DNA of 64,000 nucleotides from assembly GCF_001887775.1 (NCBI RefSeq), contig NZ_CP015519.1, positions 2,974,001 through 3,038,000 of the forward strand, written 5' to 3'. The stretch's first letter is position 1; the number at the start of each line of letters is the position of its first letter. Position numbers and translations under genes: made by a program. This stretch comes from Syntrophotalea acetylenivorans. Its GTDB lineage: Bacteria > Desulfobacterota > Desulfuromonadia > Desulfuromonadales > Syntrophotaleaceae. The notes beneath the pieces were generated by a model. That model saw nothing but the letters and a program-made list of their open reading frames with translations. It was not told the DNA's origin and searched no databases. Positions 32,534-42,072 of the stretch are shown in pieces.

Positions 32534-34828
32534 TCAGTGTTTCTGCCTCTTCTTAACCCGAAACCCGGACTTCTCAAGTGCCGCCGCCAGGTCGGTCACC
32601 GGTTTGGCGGCCTTTTCCTCGGGTCGCGTTTTTCTGCTCCGTTCCTTCGTTTCCGGCTGCTTCTCCAACTTACCGCTGCGCATAGTCAAGCCGATCCGCT
32701 TGCGTTGCAGATCGACGGACATCACCCGCACTTGAACCTGCTGACCGACCTTGACCACCTGGTTGGGGTCTTTGACGAAGCGGTCGGCGAGCTGGCTGAT
32801 ATGCACCAAACCGTCCTGATGTACGCCGATATCGACGAAGGCGCCGAAAGCGGCGACGTTGGTGACGATGCCGTTGAGGGTCATCCCTTCCTGCAGATCT
32901 TTGATATCCTGCACGTCTTCGCGGAAGCTGGCGGTGACAAAGCTTTCGCGGGGGTCACGGCCCGGCTTCTTTAATTCCGCCAGAATATCCCGTAGGGTCG
33001 GCAGACCGATATCCTCCCCGACATACTGCTCCAGTTGGATTTTGTCGAGCAGCGCCGGTTTGGCGATCAGTTCCTGCAGGGAAACGCCAAGGTCCGCCGC
33101 CATCTGTTCAACCAGCGTGTAACGCTCCGGATGGACGGCGGTATTGTCGAGGGGCTGCTCGGCATTTCTGATCCGCAAGAATCCTCCGGCTTGCTCGTAG
33201 GCCTTCTTGCCGAAGCGGGCTACCTTGAGCAGTTGCTTGCGCTGGGCAAAGGCTCCCTCGCTGTCGCGATGGCGGACGATGGCTTTGGCCAACGATTCGC
33301 CGATCCCCGAGACGAAGCTGAGCAGGGCCCAGCTGGCGGTATTCAGGTCGACCCCGACGTAGTTGACACAGGATTCCACCACCTCGTCGAGGGCCTTTTT
33401 CAAGGCCGCCTGGCTGACATCGTGCTGATACTGGCCGACGCCGATGCTCTTGGGATCGACCTTGACCAGCTCGGCCAGGGGATCCTGCAGGCGCCGGGCG
33501 ATGGAGATGGCGCCGCGCACGGTCAAGTCGAGATCGGGGAACTCCTCGCGAGCGATATCCGACGCCGAATAGACACTGGCACCAGCCTCGCTGATCATGA
33601 CTACCGGCAGCTTGAGGCCGTCCTCTTTAAGGGAGTGGCGGACGAACTGCTCCATCTCGCGACCGGCGGTACCGTTGCCGATAGCCACCATTTCGATATC
33701 GTGGGATTTAACCAGGCGCAGCAGTTCGTGGCGGGCGCTCTCAACCTTGGCGCCACCTCCGGCATGGGGATAGATGTTGACATGCTCGATAAATTGGCCG
33801 GTGGCATCGACGGCGGCCAGCTTGGAGCCGGTGCGCAGGCCGGGGTCGACGCCCAGCACCCGATGGCTGCCGGCTGGAGGGGCAAGGAGAAGGTTGCGCA
33901 GATTTTCGGCGAAGACCCGTATGGCTTCGTCATCGGCGGCGGTTTTCGCCTGCAGGCGCAATTCCACCTCGATGGACGGGGCCAGCAGGCGATGGTAGGC
34001 ATCGGTTACCACCTCCCGCAACAGGTTGGCGAAACGGTTTTCTCCCGGCACGAACAGGGCCGACAGACGGCCGAGAATATCTTCCTCCGGGGCTTCGATG
34101 CTCAGGCGCAGGATGTCTTCCTTTTCGCCCCGGCGCATGGCCAGCATACGGTGGGAGGGGATCTGCCGCAGTGGCTCGCTGAAATCGTAATACATCTCAA
34201 ACTTGCTGACGGTGCCTTCCTTGCCCCGGGCTACCTGGGAACAGAACAGCCCCTGCTGCCAGGTCAGCTCGCGGACCAGAGCGCGGGCCGCGGCCTCATC
34301 AGCAAATCTTTCGGCGAGGATATGGCCGGCTCCGGTGAGGGCATCCTCAGCCGTTGTTACTTCCAGTTCCGGGTTGACAAAGGCATTGGCCAGTTCCTCG
34401 GCCGTCTGGCCGCTTCCACTTGCCGCCAACAGTTGCTCGGCTAGCGGCTCCAACTCCCGATCCCGGGCGATAGACGCTTTGGTCCGACGTTTGGGCTTGT
34501 AGGGCAAGTAGAGGTCTTCCAGTTCGGTCTTCTGGCGGGTGGTCTCGATCTTACCGCGTAATTCGGTGGTCAGCTTGCCCTGCTCGTCGATCGACTTGAG
34601 GATCGTCTCCCGGCGCTTGTTCAGCTCGGTGTGGTATTCGAGACGCTCCTGTAGCAGACGAATCTGCACCTCGTCCAGCTCTCCGGTGGCTTCTTTGCGG
34701 TAGCGGGCGATAAAGGGCACTGTGGCCCCTTCTTGCAGCAGGGCTACTGTCTGCTCAACCTGCCCCTGTTGAAGCCCGGTTTCATCGGTCAGAATTTGCA
34801 GGGTCATTTTTTTTTCAGTTCCAGGCAT
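32534..34828 (-). CDS. tex: Tex-family RNA-binding transcription accessory protein
   Basis: A 764-residue cytosolic protein of the Tex/Spt6-like family. Order of parts: N-terminal helix-turn-helix region (VPFIARYRKEATGELDE), a YqgF-like RNase H fold domain (LGVDPGLRTGSKLAAVD), a helix-hairpin-helix part (LLSFVSGIGESLAKAIVRHR), and a C-terminal S1 domain (GMTLNGIVTNVAAFGAFVDIGVHQDGLVHISQLAD region). The extreme C terminus is lysine/arginine-rich. ATG 34828 has AAGGA about ten bases upstream; ATG 34807 is the alternative. It is followed, in the same direction, 30 bases after the ABC-F gene stop, so both may be one unit. Confidence 0.97.
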   Translation of the reverse strand: MPGTEKKMTLQILTDETGLQQGQVEQTVALLQEGATVPFIARYRKEATGELDEVQIRLLQERLEYHTELNKRRETILKSIDEQGKLTTELRGKIETTRQKTELEDLYLPYKPKRRTKASIARDRELEPLAEQLLAASGSGQTAEELANAFVNPELEVTTAEDALTGAGHILAERFADEAAARALVRELTWQQGLFCSQVARGKEGTVSKFEMYYDFSEPLRQIPSHRMLAMRRGEKEDILRLSIEAPEEDILGRLSALFVPGENRFANLLREVVTDAYHRLLAPSIEVELRLQAKTAADDEAIRVFAENLRNLLLAPPAGSHRVLGVDPGLRTGSKLAAVDATGQFIEHVNIYPHAGGGAKVESARHELLRLVKSHDIEMVAIGNGTAGREMEQFVRHSLKEDGLKLPVVMISEAGASVYSASDIAREEFPDLDLTVRGAISIARRLQDPLAELVKVDPKSIGVGQYQHDVSQAALKKALDEVVESCVNYVGVDLNTASWALLSFVSGIGESLAKAIVRHRDSEGAFAQRKQLLKVARFGKKAYEQAGGFLRIRNAEQPLDNTAVHPERYTLVEQMAADLGVSLQELIAKPALLDKIQLEQYVGEDIGLPTLRDILAELKKPGRDPRESFVTASFREDVQDIKDLQEGMTLNGIVTNVAAFGAFVDIGVHQDGLVHISQLADRFVKDPNQVVKVGQQVQVRVMSVDLQRKRIGLTMRSGKLEKQPETKERSRKTRPEEKAAKPVTDLAAALEKSGFRVKKRQKH

Positions 34829-34861
34829 TTCAGGGAAGTCCTTGTCTGAGTTTATTATGGC

Positions 34862-36514
34862 TTATTGGCCTGCAGGGAGTGGTTCCGATAATGCTTCCCG
34901 ACCCGATTTATGCAGGTAGTAGTCGTAATCCCCCTCATAGCTCAGCATCTGGCCGTGATCAACCTCGAATACCCTGTTCACCAGGCAACGAAGGAAATGG
35001 CGGTCATGGCTGACCAGTACCACGGTACCGGCAAAGCCTTGCAGGGCTTCAAGCAGAATCTCCCGGGAAACGATATCCAGATGGTTGGTCGGTTCGTCGA
35101 GGACCAGAAAGTTGATCGGCCGGGCCAGCAGGGTGGCCAGAACCACCCGGCTCTTTTCGCCGCCGGAGAGGATGGAAATGCGTTTCTCCACATCGTCGCC
35201 TTGAAACAGGAAGGCGGCGCATAGGTTGCGCACCACGCCGACGGTGGCCATGGGAAGGGCCTCGCTGACCGTTTCGAAGACAGTCTTGGCGGGATCGAGG
35301 ATATCCATGGAATGCTGGCTGAAGTAGCCCAGCTGAACGTTAGCGCCGATGGTTGCGGTGCCGGAAGTGGGCTCGGTCTGGCCGGACAATACCTTGAGAA
35401 AGGTCGACTTTCCGGCGCCGTTGACACCGGTAATCGCAATCTTTTCGCCCCGTCGAATGAGTCCTGAAATACCGCTGAATACCGGGTGCTCTCCGCCCTC
35501 GGGGGTTGGCCAGGCCTTGGCCAGATCTCTCATGGCGACCACATCGTCGCCGCTGCGGGGAGGTTCGGCGAATTCGAAGCGGATGGTTTTCTGCTCCGGC
35601 GGCAGCTGGATGCGCTCGATCTTCTCCAGCTTCTTGACCCGTGACTGGACCTGGGCGGCATGGGAGGCGCGGGCGGCGAAGCGGGCGATGAATTCCTCTT
35701 CCTTGGCCAGCATCTCCTGCTGTCGGCGGTGACTGGCGATAAGCTGCTCACGGCGGATCTCCCGTTCCCGCAGATAAAAGTCGTAATTACCGCCGTAGGT
35801 GGTGACGGTTTGATTTCCGACCTCGATGATCCGCGACACCAGCCGGTTCATGAAGTCACGGTCGTGACTGGTCATCAGTACCGCGCCCTTGTAATCTTCG
35901 GACAGCCAGTTTTCCAGCCAGATGATCGACTCGACATCAAGATGGTTGGTCGGTTCATCGAGGAGCAACACGTCAGGATTGAGGGTCAGGATGCGGGCCA
36001 AGGCGATGCGCATCTTCCACCCGCCGCTGAAAGATTCCGCCGGCCGGTCGTAGGCCTCCGGGCCGATGCCAAGACCGGTGAGCACCGTCTGGGCTCGGCT
36101 CTCCAGATCGTAACCGCCGCGGTGCTCAAATTCCTCCTGAGCCTCGCCGTAGCGTTCCAGCAGCGTTGCCAGGGCGTCATCGGCCATCGGTTCGCACATG
36201 GCCGCTTCCATCTCACTGATCTGCCGGCCTAACTCCATGGTGCGGGCCGAGGCGGCCATTACTTCCGCAAGGGCTGAACGGCCGGCCATCTCGCCCACAT
36301 CCTGGGAAAAATAGCCGATAACGGTCTTCTTTGCACAAGTGATCTCGCCGCTGTCGATGGATTCCTCGCCGGTAATTAAACGAAATACCGAGGTCTTTCC
36401 GGCTCCGTTGGGGCCGACCAACCCGGTGCGGGTGCCGGCGGGAATCTGAAAACTGGCCCCCAGAAAAAGGATCTGCGAACCGTACTGTTTGGAAATATTG
36501 GTCAGGTGAATCAT
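34862..36514 (-). CDS. ABC-F family ATPase
   Basis: A 550-residue soluble protein with two ABC ATPase cassettes and no membrane part. The first has Walker A GPNGAGKTSVF, signature ESFSGGWKMRIALAR and Walker B VLLLDEPTNHLD. The second has GVNGAGKSTFL, LSGGEKSRVVLAT and FLVLDEPTNHLD. Between them lies the charged helical linker (RREQLIASHRRQQEMLAKEEEF) of translation-acting ABC-F proteins, such as YheS/YkpA. It most likely binds the ribosomal exit site; antibiotic protection cannot be inferred. ATG 36514 follows GAGAGG; the upstream frame is not coding. Confidence 0.95.
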   Translation of the reverse strand: MIHLTNISKQYGSQILFLGASFQIPAGTRTGLVGPNGAGKTSVFRLITGEESIDSGEITCAKKTVIGYFSQDVGEMAGRSALAEVMAASARTMELGRQISEMEAAMCEPMADDALATLLERYGEAQEEFEHRGGYDLESRAQTVLTGLGIGPEAYDRPAESFSGGWKMRIALARILTLNPDVLLLDEPTNHLDVESIIWLENWLSEDYKGAVLMTSHDRDFMNRLVSRIIEVGNQTVTTYGGNYDFYLREREIRREQLIASHRRQQEMLAKEEEFIARFAARASHAAQVQSRVKKLEKIERIQLPPEQKTIRFEFAEPPRSGDDVVAMRDLAKAWPTPEGGEHPVFSGISGLIRRGEKIAITGVNGAGKSTFLKVLSGQTEPTSGTATIGANVQLGYFSQHSMDILDPAKTVFETVSEALPMATVGVVRNLCAAFLFQGDDVEKRISILSGGEKSRVVLATLLARPINFLVLDEPTNHLDIVSREILLEALQGFAGTVVLVSHDRHFLRCLVNRVFEVDHGQMLSYEGDYDYYLHKSGREALSEPLPAGQ

Positions 36515-36656
36515 GGCGCCTCTCTGATAAAATGATGCGCATTGGTACCACAGGCCAGGGGCTGGCGGCAAGGTTCTTGATGCGCGTCGGAGGGGAGAGT
36601 CAGGCCGGTCTCTGCAGAGGGTGGGAAAGGTAACTGGTGATGGTAGACTGCGGGGA

Positions 36657-37223
36657 TTACAGGGTCCCCTGGCGCAGCCGATCAAGCTGTTCCTTGTACA
36701 CTTCATAATGGGCCGCTGAGTAGACCGCCAGAATGACTTTTTCAATGACGTCGCATTGCTGCAGAAAGTCGTGAATAGTGCGCAGGGCGATGGCGCAGGC
36801 CTTCTTCACCGGGAAGCGGTAGACCCCGCAGCTGATGGCCGGAAAGGCGATGCTGCGGATGTTGTGCTCTGCTGCCAGCTGCAGGCTGCGGCGGTAGCAG
36901 GAGGCGAGCAACTCTTCCGGTTTGAGATCGAGGCCGTAGACCGGGCCGACGGTGTGAATGACGTAGCGGGCGGGTAGCCGATAGCCCCTGGTGAGGCGGG
37001 CTTCGCCGGTAGGGCAGCCGCCCAGGTGTCGGCATTCCTCCGCCAGTCCGGAACCGGCCGCCCAGTGTATAGCCCCGTCGACCCCGGCACCGCCGGACAG
37101 GGAGGCATTGGCGGCGTTGACGATGGCGTCGACTTCCAGGCTGGTGATGTCGGTCCAGTGTAATTCGATACGCTGAAGTATGTTTTCCTCTGCATTGCGT
37201 TCCATGTCTTTCATAGATAGCAT
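36657..37223 (-). CDS. Macrodomain protein (O-acetyl-ADP-ribose deacetylase-like)
   Basis: A 188-residue or slightly shorter macrodomain that binds or hydrolyses ADP-ribose derivatives. The family blocks are VDAIVNAANASLSGGAGVDGAIHWAAG, RYVIHTVGPVYG and SIAFPAISCGVYRFP. The arrangement NAAN, GGGVDGAIH-like loop and GIYRFP equivalent is that of YmdB-type deacetylases. Three in-frame ATG codons at 37223, 37214 and 37205 are possible; none has a clear ribosome site, so the first residues are uncertain. Located 143 bases upstream of the ABC-F gene in the same direction. Confidence 0.93.
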   Translation of the reverse strand: MLSMKDMERNAEENILQRIELHWTDITSLEVDAIVNAANASLSGGAGVDGAIHWAAGSGLAEECRHLGGCPTGEARLTRGYRLPARYVIHTVGPVYGLDLKPEELLASCYRRSLQLAAEHNIRSIAFPAISCGVYRFPVKKACAIALRTIHDFLQQCDVIEKVILAVYSAAHYEVYKEQLDRLRQGTL

Positions 37224-37292
37224 GAAATAGACGATATAAAACCTGGAAAGTGATTACTCGCTCGGCTGCATAAACCAGAGGAGATCGAAATT

Positions 37293-37688
37293 ATGCATGT
37301 GACGCCTTTTTACGCTGCCCTTTTGGTCCTGGTATTTTTGCGACTCAGCATGCGCACCATCAAACTGCGCCGCCAGCTGAAAATCGCCATCGGCGCCGGC
37401 GGCAATCCGACGATGCACCGGGCCATGCGGGTTCACGGAAATTTCGCCGAATACGTGCCCCTTTCTCTGTTATTGATCTTTTTGTTCGAACTGCAGGGAG
37501 CGCATTTTCTTCTCATCCATCTTTTCGGTGCCTGCCTGCTGCTGGGGCGGCTCGCTCATGCACACGGCGTCAGCCGGGAAAAGGAGGATTACCGCTATCG
37601 GGTGTATGGCATGCTCATGACCTTCACTGTCCTGGCAGGTTCTGCAGTTGGTGTGCTGGTGCTTTATGTTGTGGAGTTGATAGGCTGA
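37293..37688 (+). CDS. MAPEG-family membrane protein
   Basis: A 131-residue protein with four membrane helices. The MAPEG signature is in KIAIGAGGNPTMHRAMRVHGNFAEYVP, where the asparagine and glutamate-containing segment lies in the second helix; RLAHAHGVSREKEDYRYRV follows. It resembles bacterial YecN-like members, whose substrates are not defined, although eukaryotic relatives conjugate glutathione to lipophilic compounds. GAGGAG lies 12 bases before the ATG. Confidence 0.9.
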   Translation: MHVTPFYAALLVLVFLRLSMRTIKLRRQLKIAIGAGGNPTMHRAMRVHGNFAEYVPLSLLLIFLFELQGAHFLLIHLFGACLLLGRLAHAHGVSREKEDYRYRVYGMLMTFTVLAGSAVGVLVLYVVELIG

Positions 37689-37830
37689 TCCTGCTCCTTA
37701 TTGATCAAGGGCATTGAAACATGTCCCGTTTTGCTTGATAATTGGCAACGGCTCATATTGTTGCTCGTATCCCAATGCCGGCATGGCCAGGTTGCCGTGC
37801 CGAATAGGCGAAAATGATAAGGAGAGGATT

Positions 37831-39072
37831 ATGCAAGCCAGCGAAGTGACCGACGGTATTTACCGTCTTTCCGCCAACATCGGTCCGGAGATCCTGTTTG
37901 AGGGTATCTGGCCGCTGCCCCACGGGGCGTCGATGAACTCCTTCCTGGTCAAGGGAGAGCAGGTGGCTATCATCGACGGTGTCTGCGACTGGGACGGCGT
38001 TCCGGAGACCCTCTATGCCCAGTTCGAACAGCTTGGCATGCGCATCGAGGATGTGCGTTACGTGGTGATCAACCATACCGAACCGGATCATACCGGTTGG
38101 CTCAAATCCTTCGCCAATATAGCCGGCAATTTCGAAGTGTTGATAACCGCCAAGGGGGCGGAACTGGCTAAAGCCTTTTATGACCTGGATGTGCCGCTGC
38201 GGGTGGTCAAGTCTGGTGACAGCGTCGACCTGGGTAACGGAAAGAAGTTGGTCTTCGAGGAGATCCCCAATGTTCACTGGCCCGACACCATGGTGACCTA
38301 TGAGCCGTCTACCGGCACCCTGTTCGCTTGCGATGCCTTCGGAACCTTCGGTGCCATGGACGACGCACCCTACGATGATCAGCTCGACGAGGCGCAGCTG
38401 CAGTTCTACGAAAGGGAAGGGCTGCGCTATTACGCGAATATTGTTGCGAAATTTTCCATTCCCGTGTGCAAGGCCCTGGAAAAGCTTCAGGGGCTCGATG
38501 TGCGCATCGTTGCGCCGGGGCACGGGCCGGTGTGGCGCAAGGACCCGCAGCGCATTATTCGCCTCTATGAGCGGTTCGCCGCCTTCGCCAAGGGGCCGGC
38601 TAAGCCAAAGGTGACGCTCCTGTGGGGCAGTATGTACGGCAACACCGAGCAGGCTCTGGCTCCGTTGCTGGAAGGCATCGCCGCCGGGGGAGTCGAGACG
38701 GTGGTGCACCAGGTGCCGCAGAGTCATATCAGCGACATTCTTGCCTCGGTCTGGGAGTCGACCGGTGTTGCCCTGGCCATGCCGACCTACGAGTACATGA
38801 TGTTTCCGCCCATGGCCGAAGTTTTGGATGAATTGGGACGCAAAGGGATCAAGAACAAACTGACGTTGCGGACCGGAAGCTACGGCTGGTCAGGCGGTGC
38901 GCAGAAAGAGCTGGACGAGATCATCGTCCGGCATAAGATGAATTGGTGTTTCCTGGAGCCGGTGGAATTCCGCGGAGCTCCGGTTGCGGACGATTTGCAA
39001 ATGCTTCGGCAACGTGGCGAAGAGCTGGCGCGACAAGTCAAGGAAAACGCCCTGGCCGACAACCCGAATTGA
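37831..39072 (+). CDS. fprA: A-type flavoprotein FprA (rubredoxin:oxygen / NO reductase)
   Basis: A 413-residue diiron flavoprotein that reduces O2 to water or NO to N2O. The metallo-beta-lactamase-like N-terminal domain has the diiron ligands in NHTEPDHTGWL and the segment GHGPVW; the C-terminal flavodoxin domain starts VTLLWGSMYGNTEQAL and binds FMN. There is no fused rubredoxin, so an external electron donor is needed; none is adjacent. ATG 37831 follows AAGGAGAGG directly; upstream in-frame ATG at 37714 is not used. Part of a forward run of genes to 42072 and consistent with an anaerobe dealing with oxygen. Confidence 0.94.
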   Translation: MQASEVTDGIYRLSANIGPEILFEGIWPLPHGASMNSFLVKGEQVAIIDGVCDWDGVPETLYAQFEQLGMRIEDVRYVVINHTEPDHTGWLKSFANIAGNFEVLITAKGAELAKAFYDLDVPLRVVKSGDSVDLGNGKKLVFEEIPNVHWPDTMVTYEPSTGTLFACDAFGTFGAMDDAPYDDQLDEAQLQFYEREGLRYYANIVAKFSIPVCKALEKLQGLDVRIVAPGHGPVWRKDPQRIIRLYERFAAFAKGPAKPKVTLLWGSMYGNTEQALAPLLEGIAAGGVETVVHQVPQSHISDILASVWESTGVALAMPTYEYMMFPPMAEVLDELGRKGIKNKLTLRTGSYGWSGGAQKELDEIIVRHKMNWCFLEPVEFRGAPVADDLQMLRQRGEELARQVKENALADNPN

Positions 39073-39116
39073 CCTGGAGGTCTTTAGCGACATATTCCTG
39101 GGAGGGAACCGAGACC

Positions 39117-40415
39117 ATGAGCAAAAGGGACGGGATTACCTGGCTCTACCGCGAACTGCCGGAACTGGTACGCAGCCGGGTACTGGACGAAACGACCGCC
39201 GAGCGACTGCGCGAACACTACGGCCCGGCACCACGGCAGCGCCGCAAGTCGTTGGGCGTGGTGATTTGCGCCGCTCTCGGCGCTTTGCTGGTCGGCTTAG
39301 GTATCATTCTGCTGCTGGCCCATAACTGGACCGAGCTGTCCAGGCCGCAGCGTACCTTGTTGTCTTTTGCACCGCTGCTCCTCGGTCAGGCGGTTGCCGG
39401 TTGGAGCTGGCTCAAGCGCCGCTCGTCAATCGCCTGGTGCGAAGGGGCGGCGACCTTTCTATTGCTGGCCGTCGGCGCCTCCATCGCCCTGGTCGGTCAG
39501 ACCTATCACATCTCAGGCGACCTGCCGCGTTTTGTGCTGGTGTGGATGCTGCTCGGGGTGCCCCTCGTCTACCTGCTGCGGGCTGCCCTGCCGGCGTTGC
39601 TCTACTGGCCCGGGGTGACCTGGTGGTGTGTTTTGGGAGCCTTCGACAGATTGCCGGTGATGTTTTTCTGGCTGTTGGCTGCCCTGCCGCTGCCTTTCTG
39701 GTGGCAGCTGGTACGCAGCGGTCAGCGCCGGTTGGTGGCAGCCTGGATGGCCTGGATGTTGAGCCTGTGCCTGGCCGTGGGGCTCGGTTTCAGCTGTTAC
39801 AGCTTCTTTGAAGACTTCTGGGCCCCCCTCTACCTGAGCCTGTTTGCCGTTTACTTCCTGCTGTTCGGGCAACTGTCGGTCCCTTCGGCAGTAGGCCGTC
39901 CTTTTCGTCTGCTTGGCAGTTGGGGGACGGTCGCTCTGTTGCTGCTGTTGACCCTTAAGGACGTCTGGCGGAGTTTTGCTTTTAACCCCCTGCTTGGCCC
40001 CGGCCGGGAAGCCTGGCCCCAATACCTACTGCTGGCCGTGCTGTTGCTGGCGGCCATCGGCCTGTTGACCCGCGCCCTGGCTTCTCGGCAGTGGATGGAC
40101 ACCCTGTTCGGCCTGGCGCCGCCGCTGGTTATTTTGCAACTGCTGGCCGGGCCGCAGCGGCTGGCGACCGGCATCAGTCTGATCCTCGCCAACCTCTACC
40201 TGCTGTTTCTTGGCGGCTTGGTGTTGCGGGATGGATTGCAGAGTGGCGGACTTCCGCGCATCAACGCCGGCCTCGGCATCCTCAGCGCCCTGATCGCGGT
40301 ACGGTTCTTCGACAGTCAGCTGCCCTTCACCGTGCGCGGGGTATTGTTCATCCTGATCGGTCTGGCTTTTTTGGGTGTCAATCTGCTGGTAAAACGAAGG
40401 GAGGTGAGCGTATGA
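39117..40415 (+). CDS. DUF2157 membrane protein
   Basis: A 432-residue inner-membrane protein with a soluble N-terminal stretch (ELPELVRSRVLDETTAERL) followed by about twelve hydrophobic helices, matching the DUF2157 pattern in which the GxxLLGLGIxLLxAHNW-like segment opens the membrane part (ALGALLVGLGIILLLAHNW). The ATG overlaps nothing upstream and has GGGAGGG nine to ten bases before it. Its last codons overlap the start of the GDYXXLXY gene (ATGA), a conserved partnership. Function unknown. Confidence 0.85.
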   Translation: MSKRDGITWLYRELPELVRSRVLDETTAERLREHYGPAPRQRRKSLGVVICAALGALLVGLGIILLLAHNWTELSRPQRTLLSFAPLLLGQAVAGWSWLKRRSSIAWCEGAATFLLLAVGASIALVGQTYHISGDLPRFVLVWMLLGVPLVYLLRAALPALLYWPGVTWWCVLGAFDRLPVMFFWLLAALPLPFWWQLVRSGQRRLVAAWMAWMLSLCLAVGLGFSCYSFFEDFWAPLYLSLFAVYFLLFGQLSVPSAVGRPFRLLGSWGTVALLLLLTLKDVWRSFAFNPLLGPGREAWPQYLLLAVLLLAAIGLLTRALASRQWMDTLFGLAPPLVILQLLAGPQRLATGISLILANLYLLFLGGLVLRDGLQSGGLPRINAGLGILSALIAVRFFDSQLPFTVRGVLFILIGLAFLGVNLLVKRREVSV

Positions 40416-40966
40416 GCCGCCTGCTCGGTTTAGCCCTGGCGATACTTTTTCTGCTGCAACTGGCGGTGCCGGCAAGCATGATCGCCGGCCGGGAAATGAC
40501 CCTGCGCCACGGGAAACAATACCGTTTTCGTACCGCACCGGTTGATCCCTACGATCCCTTTCGCGGCCGGTATGTGTCTCTCAATCTGGTGGCGAGCCGT
40601 GTTGCCCATCCGGAAGGCATGGAATTGGCGAGACGCCAGAGGGTCTATGCTCTGCTAGCGGTCGATGAGGAAGGCTTTGCCTATTGCCGTGACCTTGCTG
40701 TCGACCCGCCGACGACAGGAGATTATCTGGCAGCACGCGTCAGCTGGTGGAACAAGAAACACGTGGATTTGAAGTTGCCATTCGACCGCTATTACGCCGA
40801 AGAGGATATGGCCCCCGAGATCGAGCGGGCCTACCGTTCTCACAGCCGGCGGGACAAGCAGGAGGCTTACATCACGGTCCGGGTGCGTAAGGGCAATGGG
40901 GTATTGGAAGAACTCTATATCGAGGATCTACCGGTGAGCGAATACCTGCGCCGCCAAGCTGGATAA
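40412..40966 (+). CDS. GDYXXLXY domain protein
   Basis: A 184-residue protein with an N-terminal membrane anchor or signal (residues 5-25). The family motif PYDPFRGRYVSLN (usual form D-P-x-R-G-D-Y-x-x-L-x-Y) follows the residues YRFRTAPVD, and a second conserved block is DLPVSEYLR. It is the standard companion of DUF2157 proteins, translated by overlap with that gene. The role of the pair is not known; being membrane-tied, they may act in the envelope. Confidence 0.82.
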   Translation: MSRLLGLALAILFLLQLAVPASMIAGREMTLRHGKQYRFRTAPVDPYDPFRGRYVSLNLVASRVAHPEGMELARRQRVYALLAVDEEGFAYCRDLAVDPPTTGDYLAARVSWWNKKHVDLKLPFDRYYAEEDMAPEIERAYRSHSRRDKQEAYITVRVRKGNGVLEELYIEDLPVSEYLRRQAG

Positions 40967-40976
40967 GGAGAAATGA

Positions 40977-41600
40977 GTGACTGAAGAGGACAGGAACAAT
41001 GGGCAGAGGCCGTGGAAACTGTTGCGCTCGGAAGAGGGCGAGGATCTGCCAATTTTCAAGGTACGCTACGACTGGATGGAGAACCCTCGCAACGGGACCA
41101 CGCTCAAGGCGGTGGTGCTCGATGTGCCCGACTGGGTAACCATTTCTGCCGTGACACCCGATAAGAGGATCGTGGTGGTCCGCCAGTACCGCTTTGGCGC
41201 CGCCGAGTTCACTACCGAATTGCCCGCCGGGCTGGTCAACCCCGGCGAGCCTCATTGTGAGGCGGCCATGCGGGAGTTGCGCGAGGAGACCGGCTACACC
41301 AGTGACGACTGGGTCTATCTAGGCTGGGTGCAGCCCAACCCCGCCTATCAGAACAACCGTCTGCACCAGTGGCTGGCCCGCGACGCACGGCTGACCGAGC
41401 CTCGCCAGCTGGATGAAGGTGAAGATATAGACGTGTCGGTGTTGACCACGGACGAGATGCGTCGCGAGGTGGCCGAGGGGCGATTTCGCAACTCCCTGGC
41501 GTTGCTATCCCTTTCGCGGATCATGAACCTGTGGGATGGCGATCCGGCCAACAGCGGTTTGTTGGATGAATTCGTCACCCTCGACCGGACTGCGTTCTGA
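40977..41600 (+). CDS. NUDIX hydrolase, ADP-ribose pyrophosphatase type
   Basis: A 207-residue NUDIX protein. The Nudix box is complete: GLVNPGEPHCEAAMRELREETGY, giving G-x5-E-x7-REUxEExG. The N-terminal half has WVTISAVTPDKRIVVVRQYR, as in ADP-sugar diphosphatases. The start is GTG at 40977, six bases after AAGGAG; no better ATG is in frame. It lies ten bases after the GDYXXLXY gene and continues the same unit. Confidence 0.92.
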   Translation: MTEEDRNNGQRPWKLLRSEEGEDLPIFKVRYDWMENPRNGTTLKAVVLDVPDWVTISAVTPDKRIVVVRQYRFGAAEFTTELPAGLVNPGEPHCEAAMRELREETGYTSDDWVYLGWVQPNPAYQNNRLHQWLARDARLTEPRQLDEGEDIDVSVLTTDEMRREVAEGRFRNSLALLSLSRIMNLWDGDPANSGLLDEFVTLDRTAF

Positions 41601-41782
41601 TGCTGCCGGGTATTGTTCGCATCTGTCGTGCTGTAGATTGGGGAAGGATGGCTGTCGTTATTTCGGGAACCGGATTGCTGTTGATATGGCAGGCTTTCTT
41701 TCCTGCGTCGGCGTGGACGCTGAACGCCAATCAGCTGCTTATCGTCAACAATCGTGTCGTCTCATCCAGCGAAAGGGCCTGA
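41600..41782 (+). pseudogene. Short exported peptide, possibly a truncated N-terminal gene fragment
   Basis: A 60-codon frame that starts in the NUDIX stop (TGATG) or, better, at ATG 41648 after GGGAAGG. The latter gives a signal-peptide-like start ending PASAWTLNANQLLIVNNRVV and stops seven residues later. The end resembles the first strand of TIGR03790-family exported proteins, where the same motif continues into an SxxLAxYYxxKR segment. Here it ends at TGA and the J-domain gene begins three bases on. Recognition is by memory of pattern only. It could instead be a real small peptide or chance. Confidence 0.35.
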
Positions 41783-41784
41783 CT

Positions 41785-42072
41785 ATGGACTTTAGCGAAC
41801 TGCATGAGGCCCAGCAACTGCTGGAGCTTGGTGACCGGGCGAGCCTCAAGGAGATCAAGGAGCGTTACCGGGAGCTGGCCCGACGGCATCACCCCGATGC
41901 CGGTGGGGAGCAAAGCGCGAGGATGCAGGAGATCAACGCCGCCTATGCGTTGTTGCTTGCCTATTTGAAGGATTACCGGTTTTCCTTTGCCGAAGAGGAA
42001 TTTTACGAACAGCAGCCGGAAGAGCGCCTGCGTCAGCAGTTCGGCGACGATCCCCTGTGGGGTAATAAGTAG
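41785..42072 (+). CDS. Small J-domain (DnaJ-like) protein
   Basis: A 95-residue J-domain protein that would stimulate an Hsp70. The HPD tripeptide is in ELARRHHPDAGG after helix II (SLKEIKERYRELARR), and helix III follows (MQEINAAYALLLAYL). After the J domain there is only a 35-residue acidic tail, with no zinc finger or client domain. ATG 41785 has AAGGG nine bases upstream; the longer upstream frame is not used. Single J-domain proteins of this size often serve one client, unknown here. Confidence 0.87.
   Translation: MDFSELHEAQQLLELGDRASLKEIKERYRELARRHHPDAGGEQSARMQEINAAYALLLAYLKDYRFSFAEEEFYEQQPEERLRQQFGDDPLWGNK

Noticed and set aside
33035-34444. A 469-codon plus-strand frame inside tex
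   Set aside because: Antisense shadow of tex, whose conserved domains cover the same interval; low-complexity translation without any motif.
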